DNA from: Pedobacter sp. HDW13
Lineage (GTDB): Bacteria; Bacteroidota; Bacteroidia; Sphingobacteriales; Sphingobacteriaceae
Length of the DNA stretch: 64,000 bases
NCBI RefSeq assembly: GCF_011303555.1
Contig: NZ_CP049868.1
Coordinates: 4,154,001-4,218,000, forward strand
Reading direction: 5' to 3'
Shown here: positions 34,969-43,687 of the stretch, in pieces
How positions within the stretch are numbered: the first letter of the stretch is position 1
How the letters are laid out: each line of letters opens with the position of its first letter
The notes under the pieces: model-generated
What the model was told of the DNA's origin: nothing
What the model saw: the letters and a program-made list of their open reading frames with translations, nothing else
Databases searched by the model: none
Made by a program: the position numbers and the translations under genes

Positions 34969-36825
34969 CTATTCGATCTTCTTGCCTTTCATCGCTGTCG
35001 AAATAGCCGCATCCATTACACGCTCTGCAAATGGACGGGTAAACTCGTTCAGTTCATCGGCTTTTTTCAAAATGGTATCTTTTTCTTGAGTGGATAGTGC
35101 GGTTTTCAGTGCCTCGATGTGTGCCACGGTTTCTGCAATTTCAGTTTCAGATAAATGTTCTGCATGTTTTTTGATAAAACCTTCAGCTGTGTAAACCAAT
35201 TGTTCACCTTCGCTTCGGGCTTCAATCAGCATGCGCTGTTGTACATCGCTCTGTGCGTGTTCAATACTATCTAAAAGCATTTTTTCAACTGTATCGTCGC
35301 TTAAGCCATAACTTGGGGTAATTTCAATCTCCTGTTTAACACCCGATCGAAGCTCAATAGCCTGAACGGTTAAAATGCCATCAGCATTAAGCAAGAAGTT
35401 GATATCTACTTTGGGCAAACCTGCCGGCATAGCCGGAATGCCTTTTAAATCAAACTCAGCAAGTTTACGGTTTTCTTTTACCAGATCGCGCTCGCCCTGG
35501 TAAACCGATATTTTCATGTTTACCTGACCATCAATAGAAGTGGTGTACTGCCTGCCGGCTTTGGTTGGCACCTTGCTGTTGCGGGCAATAATTACATCCA
35601 TTAAACCGCCCATGGTTTCGATACCCAATGAGAGTGGGGTTACATCAAGCAATAAAATATCCGAGCGGTTTCCGGCCAGTACATCAGCCTGGATGGCAGC
35701 ACCTAAAGCTACTACTTCATCCGGGTTAATATTATCCTGCGGAGTTTTACCAAAGAAATTTTGGACTTGCTGTTTTACAAATGGTGTGCGGGTAGAACCA
35801 CCTACTAAAATCACCTCATCAATATCAGCTGCTGTTAAATCAGCATCTTTTAAGGCATTTTTGCATGCCGTAATGGTTTCTTCAACCTTAGCTGCAATTA
35901 ATTGTTCGAATGTTTGCTTATCGAGTGTGCACCAGATTTCACCAACTTTCTCATTGAATAAATTCTGGCTTGATAGTGCTTTTTTTGCAGCCTCAGCCTG
36001 TAGCCTTAGCGTTTGCATTAAAATATTATCCTTGGTCAGGGTAGTAACATCAAGTTTGTTTTGTGCAATCCAGTAATCTAAAATTGCCCGGTCAAAATCG
36101 TCGCCACCTAAATAAGTATTTCCATTTGTAGCCAATACTTCAAAAATTCCGTTCTGGATTTGCAGGATGGAAACATCAAAAGTACCACCGCCCAAATCGT
36201 ACACGGCAATGGTTTTTTGTTGCGTAGGGTCTAAACCAATTCCATAAGCCAAACTGGCTGCGGTAGGTTCGTTTACAATACGCATTACATCTAAGCCAGC
36301 CAGTTTTCCGGCATCGCGGGTAGCCTGGCGTTGACTATCGTTAAAGTAGGCTGGAACAGTAATTACAGCACGGTTAACGGGTGTTTTTAGCGCATGCTCG
36401 GCCCTTGCTTTAAGCTCTTTCAGTATTTCGGCCGAGAGCTCAATAGGGGTATAGAAACGATCGCCTGCATGGATTTTTACCAGCGCATCGGTATCATCGT
36501 CAATAATTTTGTAAGAAAATGTAGCGGCATGATCGGCTACATCTTTGTAAGAGCGGCCCAATAATCGTTTAACCGAAAATATGGTGTTCGATGGGTCGGT
36601 GGTTAAAAATTCTTTGGCCTCGTTGCCTACAACGGCTTCGTTCTGGCTGTTGAAATAAACTACCGATGGCACCAAAACGCCCTTGCCCGAATCGTTAATT
36701 ACCTGAGGGTCTTTATCTGGGTTAATAAATGCAACCAAACTGTTGGTTGTACCTAAATCAATTCCGACGATAATTTCTTCCTTTTGAAACGAACCTGTAG
36801 CAAGGTTAATCGATATTTTTGCCAT
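34969..36825 (-). CDS. hscA: Hsp70-family chaperone, HscA type
   Basis: 618 residues. ATPase motifs: VGIDLGTTNSLVA at about 20-32, TVPAYFNDSQRQATRDA at about 150-165, IAVYDLGGGTFDVSIL, and ILVGGSTRTPFV. The linker reads LLLDVTPLSLGIETMGG. The N-terminal ATGSFQ extension and the 618-residue length favour HscA, the Fe-S cluster assembly chaperone, over DnaK, although no isc genes are adjacent. So 'HscA' is good but not proven. A TAAATTTG box ends five bases before the ATG. Confidence 0.82.
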   Translation of the reverse strand: MAKISINLATGSFQKEEIIVGIDLGTTNSLVAFINPDKDPQVINDSGKGVLVPSVVYFNSQNEAVVGNEAKEFLTTDPSNTIFSVKRLLGRSYKDVADHAATFSYKIIDDDTDALVKIHAGDRFYTPIELSAEILKELKARAEHALKTPVNRAVITVPAYFNDSQRQATRDAGKLAGLDVMRIVNEPTAASLAYGIGLDPTQQKTIAVYDLGGGTFDVSILQIQNGIFEVLATNGNTYLGGDDFDRAILDYWIAQNKLDVTTLTKDNILMQTLRLQAEAAKKALSSQNLFNEKVGEIWCTLDKQTFEQLIAAKVEETITACKNALKDADLTAADIDEVILVGGSTRTPFVKQQVQNFFGKTPQDNINPDEVVALGAAIQADVLAGNRSDILLLDVTPLSLGIETMGGLMDVIIARNSKVPTKAGRQYTTSIDGQVNMKISVYQGERDLVKENRKLAEFDLKGIPAMPAGLPKVDINFLLNADGILTVQAIELRSGVKQEIEITPSYGLSDDTVEKMLLDSIEHAQSDVQQRMLIEARSEGEQLVYTAEGFIKKHAEHLSETEIAETVAHIEALKTALSTQEKDTILKKADELNEFTRPFAERVMDAAISTAMKGKKIE

Positions 36826-36830
36826 AGCCG

Positions 36831-36838
36831 CAAATTTA
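36831..36838 (-). promoter_or_regulatory. Putative -7 promoter box of hscA
   Basis: TAAATTTG on the minus strand, five bases before the ATG at 36825; implies a near-leaderless transcript. Confidence 0.5.
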
Positions 36839-36970
36839 CAATATTGTTCCTAGGTTTCAGAACCAGAATGTTTTTTAAAAGTCAATTAGTTTTTGGTTGG
36901 AAGTCGGAAGTCCGGAGTTAGGTGTATTATTGCCTTGAAGTTTTATACAGGTATATCTTCGGACCCCTGA

Positions 36971-38197
36971 CTATTTATTCTTCTCCTCAATCCAAAGGCT
37001 CATGTATTTTGTGCTCTGAAGGGTATGGTGGTTTAAGATCTGCCCCATAAAATTAGCCTGACGGTGTTTAGGTAAGTTTAACAGCAATTTAGTTATCTTC
37101 TGCATAAAATCATCGGCAAAAGCCGTGGAGGCGTAACGCTCGTTGATGATTTGAACACCATGCTTTTGTGCTTCCTTCCATTCGGCTTCGTTTTGGTAAA
37201 GGAGTGAGGCCTGTTCTGCGAAAGTGCTTAAATCATCTTCAACAATCCCATTCCAGGAAAGGTTGCCTTTCATGGCTTCGGCGCCAACTGTTGTGGTTAC
37301 TGATGGTGTACCTACCTGCATGGCATCGATAAACTTGCCCTTAACGCCAGCGCCAAACTGGATCGGTGCAAGTAAAACTCTATGTTGGGCTATGGTTTCC
37401 TGCGCATTTAAAGCTCGGCCCTTAATGAAAAATTTTTCAGCCTTATTTTCAAGTTGTAGTACTTTTTGAGAAGGGTAGGCGCCATAAATATTCAATTTAG
37501 CTTCCGGAAGTTTTTTGCGTAGCAAGGGCCATACTTTGGTTTTCAGGGTTTGAACGGTATGCCAGTTGGGTTCGTGCAGAAAGTTTCCAATGAAAACAAA
37601 ATCGGCTCTATCTGTAAAGGGAATCCAATTTTGAATGGTTGTGGCAGTAATTTCTTGTTCTAAGAATGGCAGGTAATAAAGTAAGCTGGCATCAATTTTA
37701 AATTGTTCTTCGAGTAGCTTCATCTCTATTTCTGAGATAATCAAAGAAAGATCGCAACGGAGGATGGCCGCAATTTCGCGTTTGGCTGTATCGGAAAACA
37801 GGTTTAGCGTTTCCTGCTTTTTGGAACTTTGCTGACGTGCCTGGCGAAGAAAATGTAAATCTTCGGTATCTAAAATTCGTAGGGCATCGGGACATTCCTG
37901 TTGTACGCGCCAGCCGTATTGTTCTTCAATCATAAAGCGATCGAATAGCACAATGTCGGGGTTAAGTGCTTTTAAAAAGCTGTTGAAACTTTCGTTGTTT
38001 AACTTAATTTCCTGCTCAATTACACTTGTATTGCTGAAATCATAGCTGAAATCGCTTTTCGATGCTGCCGAAGCAAAGGTGATCTGGTAGCCTTTGGCCA
38101 GAAATAAATCAACCAGCTGGATCATTCGGGTTCCTGCTGCCGATGAAGCAGGCTCAGGCCAAACCAATCCAATAATCAATAGTTTCTTAGCACTCAT
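36971..38197 (-). CDS. Glycosyltransferase family 4-like protein
   Basis: 408 residues, GT-B fold. The N-terminal half starts GLVWPEPASSAAGTRM. The second half has the donor-binding segments FVFIGNFLHEPNWHTV, KLNIYGAYPSQKVLQLE and VLLAPIQFGAGVKGKFIDAMQVGTPSVTT, where the E of the usual EAMA motif is replaced by D. No signal peptide or membrane helix. It probably adds a sugar to an envelope glycan from a nucleotide donor; which one cannot be told. It stands alone, not in a polysaccharide cluster. Confidence 0.82.
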   Translation of the reverse strand: MSAKKLLIIGLVWPEPASSAAGTRMIQLVDLFLAKGYQITFASAASKSDFSYDFSNTSVIEQEIKLNNESFNSFLKALNPDIVLFDRFMIEEQYGWRVQQECPDALRILDTEDLHFLRQARQQSSKKQETLNLFSDTAKREIAAILRCDLSLIISEIEMKLLEEQFKIDASLLYYLPFLEQEITATTIQNWIPFTDRADFVFIGNFLHEPNWHTVQTLKTKVWPLLRKKLPEAKLNIYGAYPSQKVLQLENKAEKFFIKGRALNAQETIAQHRVLLAPIQFGAGVKGKFIDAMQVGTPSVTTTVGAEAMKGNLSWNGIVEDDLSTFAEQASLLYQNEAEWKEAQKHGVQIINERYASTAFADDFMQKITKLLLNLPKHRQANFMGQILNHHTLQSTKYMSLWIEEKNK

Positions 38198-38261
38198 ATT
38201 TTAAAATTTATGCAAAATAAACTGTTTTTAGCTCACAATTTTAAAAGCGGGTGATTATTTC

Positions 38262-38269
38262 TAATTTTG
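38262..38269 (+). promoter_or_regulatory. Putative -7 promoter box of miaE
   Basis: TAATTTTG, 21 bases before the chosen ATG at 38291. An upstream in-frame TTG lies inside this box, which argues against using it as the start codon. Confidence 0.45.
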
Positions 38270-38290
38270 CGGTTCGAAGAGAGAAACCAC

Positions 38291-38872
38291 ATGCTAGGAT
38301 TAAAATTGTTGACAGACCCGCGTTGGGCAAATATTGCTGAATCGAATTTAGAAGAAATTTTATCCGACCATGCCTGGTGCGAACAAAAAGCAGCCAGTAA
38401 CGCCATTACCCTAATAACGCAAAACTCTGAGCACCAAGATCTGGTAGATGAGTTAACAGCTATTGCTATTGAAGAAATGCAGCATTTTCAGATGGTGATT
38501 AACATAATTAAGGATCGGGGATATACTTTGAGTCGTGAGCGTAAAGATGATTACGTTGGCAGGTTGGTAAAATTCAGCAAAAAAGATGGTAGCCGTAACC
38601 AGGCTTTTATCGATAGACTTTTGTTTGCTGCGATGATCGAAGCCAGAAGCTGCGAACGTTTTCGCGTACTTTCTCTAAACATTAAAGATAAGGAACTAGC
38701 TAAATTCTACCACGAATTAATGGTATCTGAAGCTGGTCATTACACTACTTTCTTAAATTTTGCCCGTAAATACAGCATCGATGTTGATGTTGAAAAACGC
38801 TGGAAAGAATGGCTGGATTTTGAAGGTGAACTGATTCAGAGTTTCGGTAAGAAGGAAGCGATACACGGTTAA
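38291..38872 (+). CDS. miaE: tRNA-(ms2io6A)-hydroxylase MiaE
   Basis: 193 residues from the ATG at 38291 (MLGLKLLTDPRW), the conserved N-terminus. A longer TTG start falls inside the promoter box. Ferritin-like diiron ligands are present: Glu in LSDHAWCEQKA, the EEMQHF Glu/His pair, Glu in IEARSCERF, and the SEAGHY Glu/His pair. It hydroxylates the isopentenyl group of ms2i6A37 in tRNA, a translational-quality modification. Monocistronic; the downstream spacer is a TTAACTG repeat. Confidence 0.92.
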   Translation: MLGLKLLTDPRWANIAESNLEEILSDHAWCEQKAASNAITLITQNSEHQDLVDELTAIAIEEMQHFQMVINIIKDRGYTLSRERKDDYVGRLVKFSKKDGSRNQAFIDRLLFAAMIEARSCERFRVLSLNIKDKELAKFYHELMVSEAGHYTTFLNFARKYSIDVDVEKRWKEWLDFEGELIQSFGKKEAIHG

Positions 38873-38882
38873 ACCAGTTTTC

Positions 38883-38978
38883 AGTTTACATACTTAACTG
38901 GTAACTGTATATTGTTAACTGTTAACTAATCAATTTGTATGCTTAACTGGCAACTGCGTATTGTTAACTGCTAACTGA
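38883..38978. repeat. 49-bp direct repeat with TTAACTG words
   Basis: CTTAACTGGTAACTGTATAT at 38893 recurs, with four transitions, as CTTAACTGGCAACTGCGTAT at 38942, 49 bases on. Both copies are followed by TGTTAACTG(T/C)TAACT. The second copy lies inside the 3' end of the DUF3810 gene. Confidence 0.7.
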
Positions 38979-40030
38979 GGCTTATAAATATTCCACAGCC
39001 AGATAACGATATCCTGGTAGCTATCTATACCTTTTTTCTGGTTATTGAGTTTTAGGAAACGATCGAAAGCAGCATCCATATAGCCAAACATTTGTCCGTT
39101 ATATTTACGCCAGAACTCTTTTTCTGCTTTAAAATCGGCTATAACCTGGGGCAATAGCTTGTCATAGAGTATTTTATAATCATCGGGTGCTTTCATCCTG
39201 ATTTCGAAAAGGATATACCTGAGCATTTCGTAATTAGCTGAGTACTGGTAATTTAAATCAGGACTGTTGCTCGCCGTTAAATAGCCTAAAAGGTTGGCTT
39301 CATCTTCGTAAGCAATACCCAATTGATGCGCAATTTCATGGCAGGAAACGTATGGTTTAACAAAATCAGGCAGGTTGGTGTTCATATTGGCCTCGCCCGA
39401 TAATGGCGCGTAATACCCCTCGATGCCTACTTTACTAATAACCCAAGGACTTAAGACTGCTTTTAAACAAGGATTCGAATACCTGAACAAAGGGTTTTTC
39501 TTTTCCATTAAATTGTAGGCCTCAGCTGATGTTTTTTCAAGATCGACGATCTTATAAGTGGGAACTTTGGTCTGCTTCAGTTTTAATGCGTTAGTTTTAT
39601 CTACAAAATAATTACCCAGTTGTACCAGTTCTTTTACCGTGTATTTTTCATAACCAATGCCCAGCTCTTCGCTAACACTTGGCCTATTATAGTTTAAACC
39701 CCAAACTATTTTGAAGATGATATACAGCAACAAAAAGAAATTGAATACCTGCAAAGGAATAATAATGCGATCTTTCTTTTTTAGAGATTGACGCCTTTTA
39801 TAAAACCGGAAGATTTTGTACAACACAAAGCCGATCAGAACGGCATAAATGATATCGCCAATGGCAAATGGAAAAATGCCAGATATATACCTTAATGCAG
39901 ATGAAATGTAAGGGTAAAAGCCAGTTGAGTAATATTTTTGAACTGAAGAGGGAAAGAAGCCAAAAACATAAATCAAGATAGTTAAACCAAGCAGTACCGT
40001 TGATTTAATAATTACAGCACGTTTAGTCAT
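38930..40030 (-). CDS. DUF3810 membrane protein with zincin-type HExxH
   Basis: 366 residues. Three membrane helices in the first 120 residues, then a soluble domain with the zinc-protease motif HEIAHQLG near residue 232 and a downstream EDEANLLGYL (third ligand Glu). This is the DUF3810 family, probably a membrane-bound metallopeptidase. The last 14 residues (LAVNNTQLPVKHTN) are encoded by the intergenic TTAACTG repeat, so the native C-terminus has been extended by repeat DNA. No operon partner. Confidence 0.8.
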   Translation of the reverse strand: MTKRAVIIKSTVLLGLTILIYVFGFFPSSVQKYYSTGFYPYISSALRYISGIFPFAIGDIIYAVLIGFVLYKIFRFYKRRQSLKKKDRIIIPLQVFNFFLLLYIIFKIVWGLNYNRPSVSEELGIGYEKYTVKELVQLGNYFVDKTNALKLKQTKVPTYKIVDLEKTSAEAYNLMEKKNPLFRYSNPCLKAVLSPWVISKVGIEGYYAPLSGEANMNTNLPDFVKPYVSCHEIAHQLGIAYEDEANLLGYLTASNSPDLNYQYSANYEMLRYILFEIRMKAPDDYKILYDKLLPQVIADFKAEKEFWRKYNGQMFGYMDAAFDRFLKLNNQKKGIDSYQDIVIWLWNIYKPQLAVNNTQLPVKHTN

Positions 40031-40133
40031 TGTTTACTGATAAATACTTTTTTAGGGGATAAATAAATATAAAACCGTTGGTTAACTCTGGATTTGTTCT
40101 TCTAAACAAATATAAAAATCTTCCTGACGTTGT

Positions 40134-40526
40134 CTAATTGCCAATCAATTTAACATTTTCAATATTTTCAAAATGCTTGTGATTAAGCATATCGAAATAT
40201 AAATTATGAGCAATGGCCGTTGCAGCAATAAATAAATCCGCCTTATCGATGCTCTTGCGTACCTTTTTAAGATTACTTTGAATTTCTACAGCGGCTAAAG
40301 CGGCATCATTATCGAATGGGAATATGATAAAGTTAGAGAGCATTGTTTCCCAAAAAAATATGCTGTTTGCCCTTAGCTCCCATGTAAATTTCAAATTCTG
40401 TAATGCTTGAAATGCACAAGTTTTCATACTGTTGAGATAAAGCAAATAACCTTGTTTTTGATTTGTCTTTTTTCGAAAATAATCAATCAATATGGAGGTG
40501 TCGACCATTGTTATTTGGTTCGCCAT
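40134..40526 (-). CDS. VapC-like PIN-domain toxin with a frame-swapped middle
   Basis: The reading frame is open for 130 residues. The N-terminus (VDTSILIDYFRKK) and the C-terminal half (LSNFIIFPFDNDAALAAVEI, DKADLFIAATAIAHNL) are clear PIN ribonuclease. Residues about 22-55 make no sense in this frame. The +1-shifted frame instead reads KSKTRLFALSQQYENLCISS then ITEFEIYMGAKGKQHI, the expected middle with the conserved Glu. One base appears lost in T6 (40468-40473) and one gained in A7 (40352-40358). As written, an active-site acidic residue is missing. It overlaps its antitoxin gene by 16 bases. Confidence 0.75.
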   Translation of the reverse strand: MANQITMVDTSILIDYFRKKTNQKQGYLLYLNSMKTCAFQALQNLKFTWELRANSIFFWETMLSNFIIFPFDNDAALAAVEIQSNLKKVRKSIDKADLFIAATAIAHNLYFDMLNHKHFENIENVKLIGN

Positions 40527-40762
40527 TCATTTATAGATTTTCTTGTTTCCTCGATTTTTTGAATTTGCTCATCAGAAAAGACGGGGCCTTTTAACAGGGA
40601 ATCTGAAAATTTTGTTCCATACTTAACCAGCGGCTCTTCAGCCATAGTTATTGCATTAAACTGTTTGTATTTTTCTGTTAAACTGGCAACAAAATCCCAA
40701 ACCTCCTGCTTCATGTTAGAAGGAAGTGCAGAAATTTCAGAAAATAATTGTGCATCTGTCAT
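40511..40762 (-). CDS. DUF2281-type antitoxin partner (VapB-like)
   Basis: 83 residues, no membrane segment. The N-terminal LFSEISALPSNMKQEVWDFVASLTEKY is the DUF2281 helix pair found in small antitoxins. The C-terminal region (KIEETRKSINEWR) is charged and likely the toxin-neutralising tail. Directly upstream of, and overlapping, the PIN-domain gene, the classic order for vapBC. It probably represses its own promoter, as VapB proteins do; a TATATTTG box lies 20 bases upstream. Intact, unlike its partner. Confidence 0.75.
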   Translation of the reverse strand: MTDAQLFSEISALPSNMKQEVWDFVASLTEKYKQFNAITMAEEPLVKYGTKFSDSLLKGPVFSDEQIQKIEETRKSINEWRTK

Positions 40763-40782
40763 TGCAAATTTGTTAACCTAAA

Positions 40783-40790
40783 CAAATATA
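40783..40790 (-). promoter_or_regulatory. Putative -7 promoter box of the vapBC-like pair
   Basis: TATATTTG on the minus strand, 20 bases before the antitoxin ATG. Confidence 0.45.
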
Positions 40791-40796
40791 ACAAAT

Positions 40797-42131
40797 CTAT
40801 CTGGTAAATGTTAACCGCTTACCTACCTGGTCGGTAGTGAATTTTCCTTTAGTATAAGCCAGGTTTCCTGATACAAAAGTATGGGTAACACTTGCCTTAA
40901 AAGTATCTCCATCAAAAGGGCTCCAGCCGCATTTATAAAAATTGTTCAACTTGGTTACTTTCCACGGGTCGTTTAAATCAACCAAAACTAAATCTGCCCA
41001 ATAACCTTCACGGATAAAGCCCCGTTTCTCGATATCGAAGCAAATGGCAAGGTTATGTGCTGTTTTTTCAACAATTTTTTCCAGCGAGATTTTGCCCTGC
41101 AAATGCATTTCCAGTAAAGCAGGTAAAGCATGTTGTACCAGCGGACCGCCTGAAGGTGCCTGCGCGTAGGCTTGTTGTTTTTCGGCCAGCGTATGTGGTG
41201 CGTGGTCGGTCGCAATTACGTCGATATTATCGTTCAAAACACCAGCTAAAATGCCTTGCTGATCTGTTTCGGTTTTAACGGCAGGGTTCCACTTAATAAA
41301 ATTGCCTTTTTCGGCGTAATCCTTATCGTTAAACCAAAGGTGGTGCACACAGGCCTCGGCGGTAATTTTTTTGTCTTTTAAAGGAATGGTATTGTCAAAC
41401 AGCGCAATTTCTTTAGCTGTCGAAATGTGGAGAATGTGCAAGCGTGTTTGGTAGCGTTTGGCCAACTCTACCGCTAAAGAAGATGATTTATAACAAGCCT
41501 CTGTACTGCGAATCAGTGGATGCATTTCTATGGTTAAATCGTCGCCATATTTAGCTTTAAATTCGGCCAGGTTATGGCGAATAGTTGCTTCATCTTCGCA
41601 ATGCGTAGCAACAAGGATAGGTGCCTTGCTAAAAATGTGTTCTAAGGTTTTTTCGTTATCAACCAGCATGTTCCCGGTTGAAGAACCCATAAAGACCTTA
41701 ATTCCGCAAACATTTTTCGGATCGGTTTTTAAAACCTCTTCAATATTATCGTTACTGGCCCCCATGTAAAACGAGTAGTTTGCTAATGAAGTTTGCGCCG
41801 CAATATTGTATTTATCTGTAAGCAATTCCTGAGTTAAAGTATTTGGAACGGTGTTAGGCATTTCCATAAAAGAAGTAATCCCACCGGCAACGGCTGCCAT
41901 ACTTTCTGTGAAAATATCGGCTTTATGGGTTAATCCCGGCTCACGGAAATGTACCTGGTCATCAATCATACCTGGTAAAAGATATTGGCCCTCGGCATTA
42001 ATTTCCTGTGCATCGTGTGCAGCAATGTTTTGGCCTATTTTGGCAATAAATCCATCTTTAATTAAAACATCGGCAACAATTTTTTGTCCCTCGTTTACAA
42101 TTGTAGCAGCTTTTATCAGGTAAGTATTCAT
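40797..42131 (-). CDS. pyrC: Dihydroorotase
   Basis: 444 residues. The enzyme closes carbamoyl-aspartate to dihydroorotate in pyrimidine synthesis. Visible features: VHFREPGLTHK near residue 61, the carbamylated Lys in CGIKVFMGSS, ATHCED and LHILHIST with metal-binding His, and VIATDHAPHT with the catalytic Asp. The usual HxH metal motif reads QVH (DDQVHFREPG), so the first His is replaced by Gln. I recall this in other Bacteroidota dihydroorotases, so it is probably a lineage trait. A TACCTTTG box ends five bases before the ATG. Confidence 0.9.
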   Translation of the reverse strand: MNTYLIKAATIVNEGQKIVADVLIKDGFIAKIGQNIAAHDAQEINAEGQYLLPGMIDDQVHFREPGLTHKADIFTESMAAVAGGITSFMEMPNTVPNTLTQELLTDKYNIAAQTSLANYSFYMGASNDNIEEVLKTDPKNVCGIKVFMGSSTGNMLVDNEKTLEHIFSKAPILVATHCEDEATIRHNLAEFKAKYGDDLTIEMHPLIRSTEACYKSSSLAVELAKRYQTRLHILHISTAKEIALFDNTIPLKDKKITAEACVHHLWFNDKDYAEKGNFIKWNPAVKTETDQQGILAGVLNDNIDVIATDHAPHTLAEKQQAYAQAPSGGPLVQHALPALLEMHLQGKISLEKIVEKTAHNLAICFDIEKRGFIREGYWADLVLVDLNDPWKVTKLNNFYKCGWSPFDGDTFKASVTHTFVSGNLAYTKGKFTTDQVGKRLTFTR

Positions 42132-42136
42132 GATTT

Positions 42137-42144
42137 CAAAGGTA
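42137..42144 (-). promoter_or_regulatory. Putative -7 promoter box of pyrC
   Basis: TACCTTTG on the minus strand, five bases before the pyrC ATG. Confidence 0.5.
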
Positions 42145-42165
42145 GTAATTTGGTGTTTATTTTGC

Positions 42166-42320
42166 GAGTATCAAGATACAAGTATCAAGATTTTAAGCTT
42201 AAGAAAAATTACTGTTAGGAGTTTTGGAGCTATAGATTGGTTTGCATTGCCAGTTTTTAAGGCTTTAGATTGGTGATTGGGATCAAACCTTCCACCTTAT
42301 ACCTTCAAACCCTCAACCTT
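42166..42320. repeat. Spacer of short quasi-repeats between pyrC and rhlE
   Basis: AGTATCAAGATACAAGTATC (42168-42190) and a pyrimidine-rich array CCTTCCACCTTATACCTTC AAACCCTCAACCTT (42288-42320). The latter resembles, in reverse complement, the purine-rich array upstream of glyS. Confidence 0.45.
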
Positions 42321-42326
42321 AATCAC

Positions 42327-42334
42327 TATCTTTG
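42327..42334 (+). promoter_or_regulatory. Putative -7 promoter box of rhlE
   Basis: TATCTTTG, six bases before the ATG at 42341; near-leaderless arrangement. Confidence 0.5.
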
Positions 42335-42340
42335 TGCGCT

Positions 42341-43687
42341 ATGGCAAAATCGTTCGAAGACTTTAAGTTAAACAGGCAAATTTTAAATGCTGTGGCCGAT
42401 GCCGGTTACACCGTTGCAACACCAATACAGGAAAAAGCAATTGCACCGATATTATCTGGACAGGATATTTTTGGTATTGCCGAAACCGGTACCGGAAAAA
42501 CCGCTGCCTTTGTATTGCCCATTTTAATGCAGTTAAAATATGCGCAGGGCGAGAATATCCGTGCGTTGATATTATCGCCAACCCGCGAACTGGCCATGCA
42601 GATTGAAGAACAGGTAAAACTATTTTCTACTTATACAGACCTGCGCTCGCTGGTAATTTTTGGTGGTATTGGGCCAAAAACACAGAAAGAGCAGCTGGCG
42701 GAAGGTGTCGACATCCTGATTGCCACACCGGGTCGTTTCCTCGATTTATATTTAACAGGCGATATTAATACTCAAAGCTTAAAGTTTTTGGTGCTAGATG
42801 AGGCCGATAAAATGATGGATATGGGCTTTATTGGCTCTATACACCGTATTTTGGAAATAGTACCGCGTAAGCGTCAAAACTTATTGTTTTCTGCAACGAT
42901 GAGCGATCTGGTTCAGAAAATTGCCGGCGATTTCCTGAAAAATCCAACCATTATTGAAACTGCACAACAGGCAACCCCTGCAGCAAATGTAACGCAAGCA
43001 CTTTATTACGTTCCGAATTTTAAAACGAAATTAAATTTACTGCAAAACTTGTTGAAGAACGACGAAGCGTTTAACCGCTTAATTATTTTCTGTAAAACCA
43101 AAACTGTTGCCGATAACATTTTCAGTTTCATTGAGCGCAGGTATGGAGCAGAAAATGTTCGGGTAATACATGCAAATAAGGGGCAGAATACGCGTATTAA
43201 CTCTATAAACAGTTTTAAGGAAGGTAATATTCGTGTTTTAGTAGCAACAGATGTGGCCAGCAGAGGGATTGATGTGAGCGATGTAAGTCATGTAATTAAT
43301 TTCGATGTGCCGATTATTATCGAAGATTATGTACACAGGATTGGGCGTACAGGAAGGGCTTTTGCTAAAGGTGATGCAATAACTTTTGCTACAGATGGAG
43401 AAAAATATTACATCCGCAAAATAGAAAAGTTAATTCGCCAGTCTATTCCGGTTGAAGCCATTCCAGATGGGGTTTTTATTGAAGAAACAGCTTATGAGGA
43501 ACGCCAGCACATAGCCAAAGAGATCGATTTGCAAAAGCGTAAAGAAGATCCTGATTTTAAAGGTGCTTTTCACGAAAAGAAAAATGCTAAGGCTATAGAA
43601 CAAAAAGCAAGGGATAAGGCAAAAGCAAAAGCTGGTAAAGAAATTAAAAGCTTCAAAAAAGGTAAACGCTTTGATAAGAAAAAGTAA
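42341..43687 (+). CDS. rhlE: DEAD-box RNA helicase, RhlE type
   Basis: 448 residues from the ATG at 42341 (MAKSFEDF); a longer TTG reading overlaps the promoter box. All helicase motifs are present: Q motif TPIQEKAI, motif I AETGTGKT, PTRELA, TPGR, motif II LDEADKMMDMGF, SAT, and HRIGRTGR. The Lys-rich C-terminal tail (KGKRFDKKK) is an RNA-binding extension. It unwinds structured RNA, for example in ribosome assembly or cold adaptation. The next small membrane-protein gene overlaps by one base. Confidence 0.92.
   Translation: MAKSFEDFKLNRQILNAVADAGYTVATPIQEKAIAPILSGQDIFGIAETGTGKTAAFVLPILMQLKYAQGENIRALILSPTRELAMQIEEQVKLFSTYTDLRSLVIFGGIGPKTQKEQLAEGVDILIATPGRFLDLYLTGDINTQSLKFLVLDEADKMMDMGFIGSIHRILEIVPRKRQNLLFSATMSDLVQKIAGDFLKNPTIIETAQQATPAANVTQALYYVPNFKTKLNLLQNLLKNDEAFNRLIIFCKTKTVADNIFSFIERRYGAENVRVIHANKGQNTRINSINSFKEGNIRVLVATDVASRGIDVSDVSHVINFDVPIIIEDYVHRIGRTGRAFAKGDAITFATDGEKYYIRKIEKLIRQSIPVEAIPDGVFIEETAYEERQHIAKEIDLQKRKEDPDFKGAFHEKKNAKAIEQKARDKAKAKAGKEIKSFKKGKRFDKKK

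Noticed and set aside
38267..38290. TTG start for miaE
   Set aside because: The TTG sits inside the TAATTTTG promoter box; MLGLKLLTDPRW is the conserved N-terminus.
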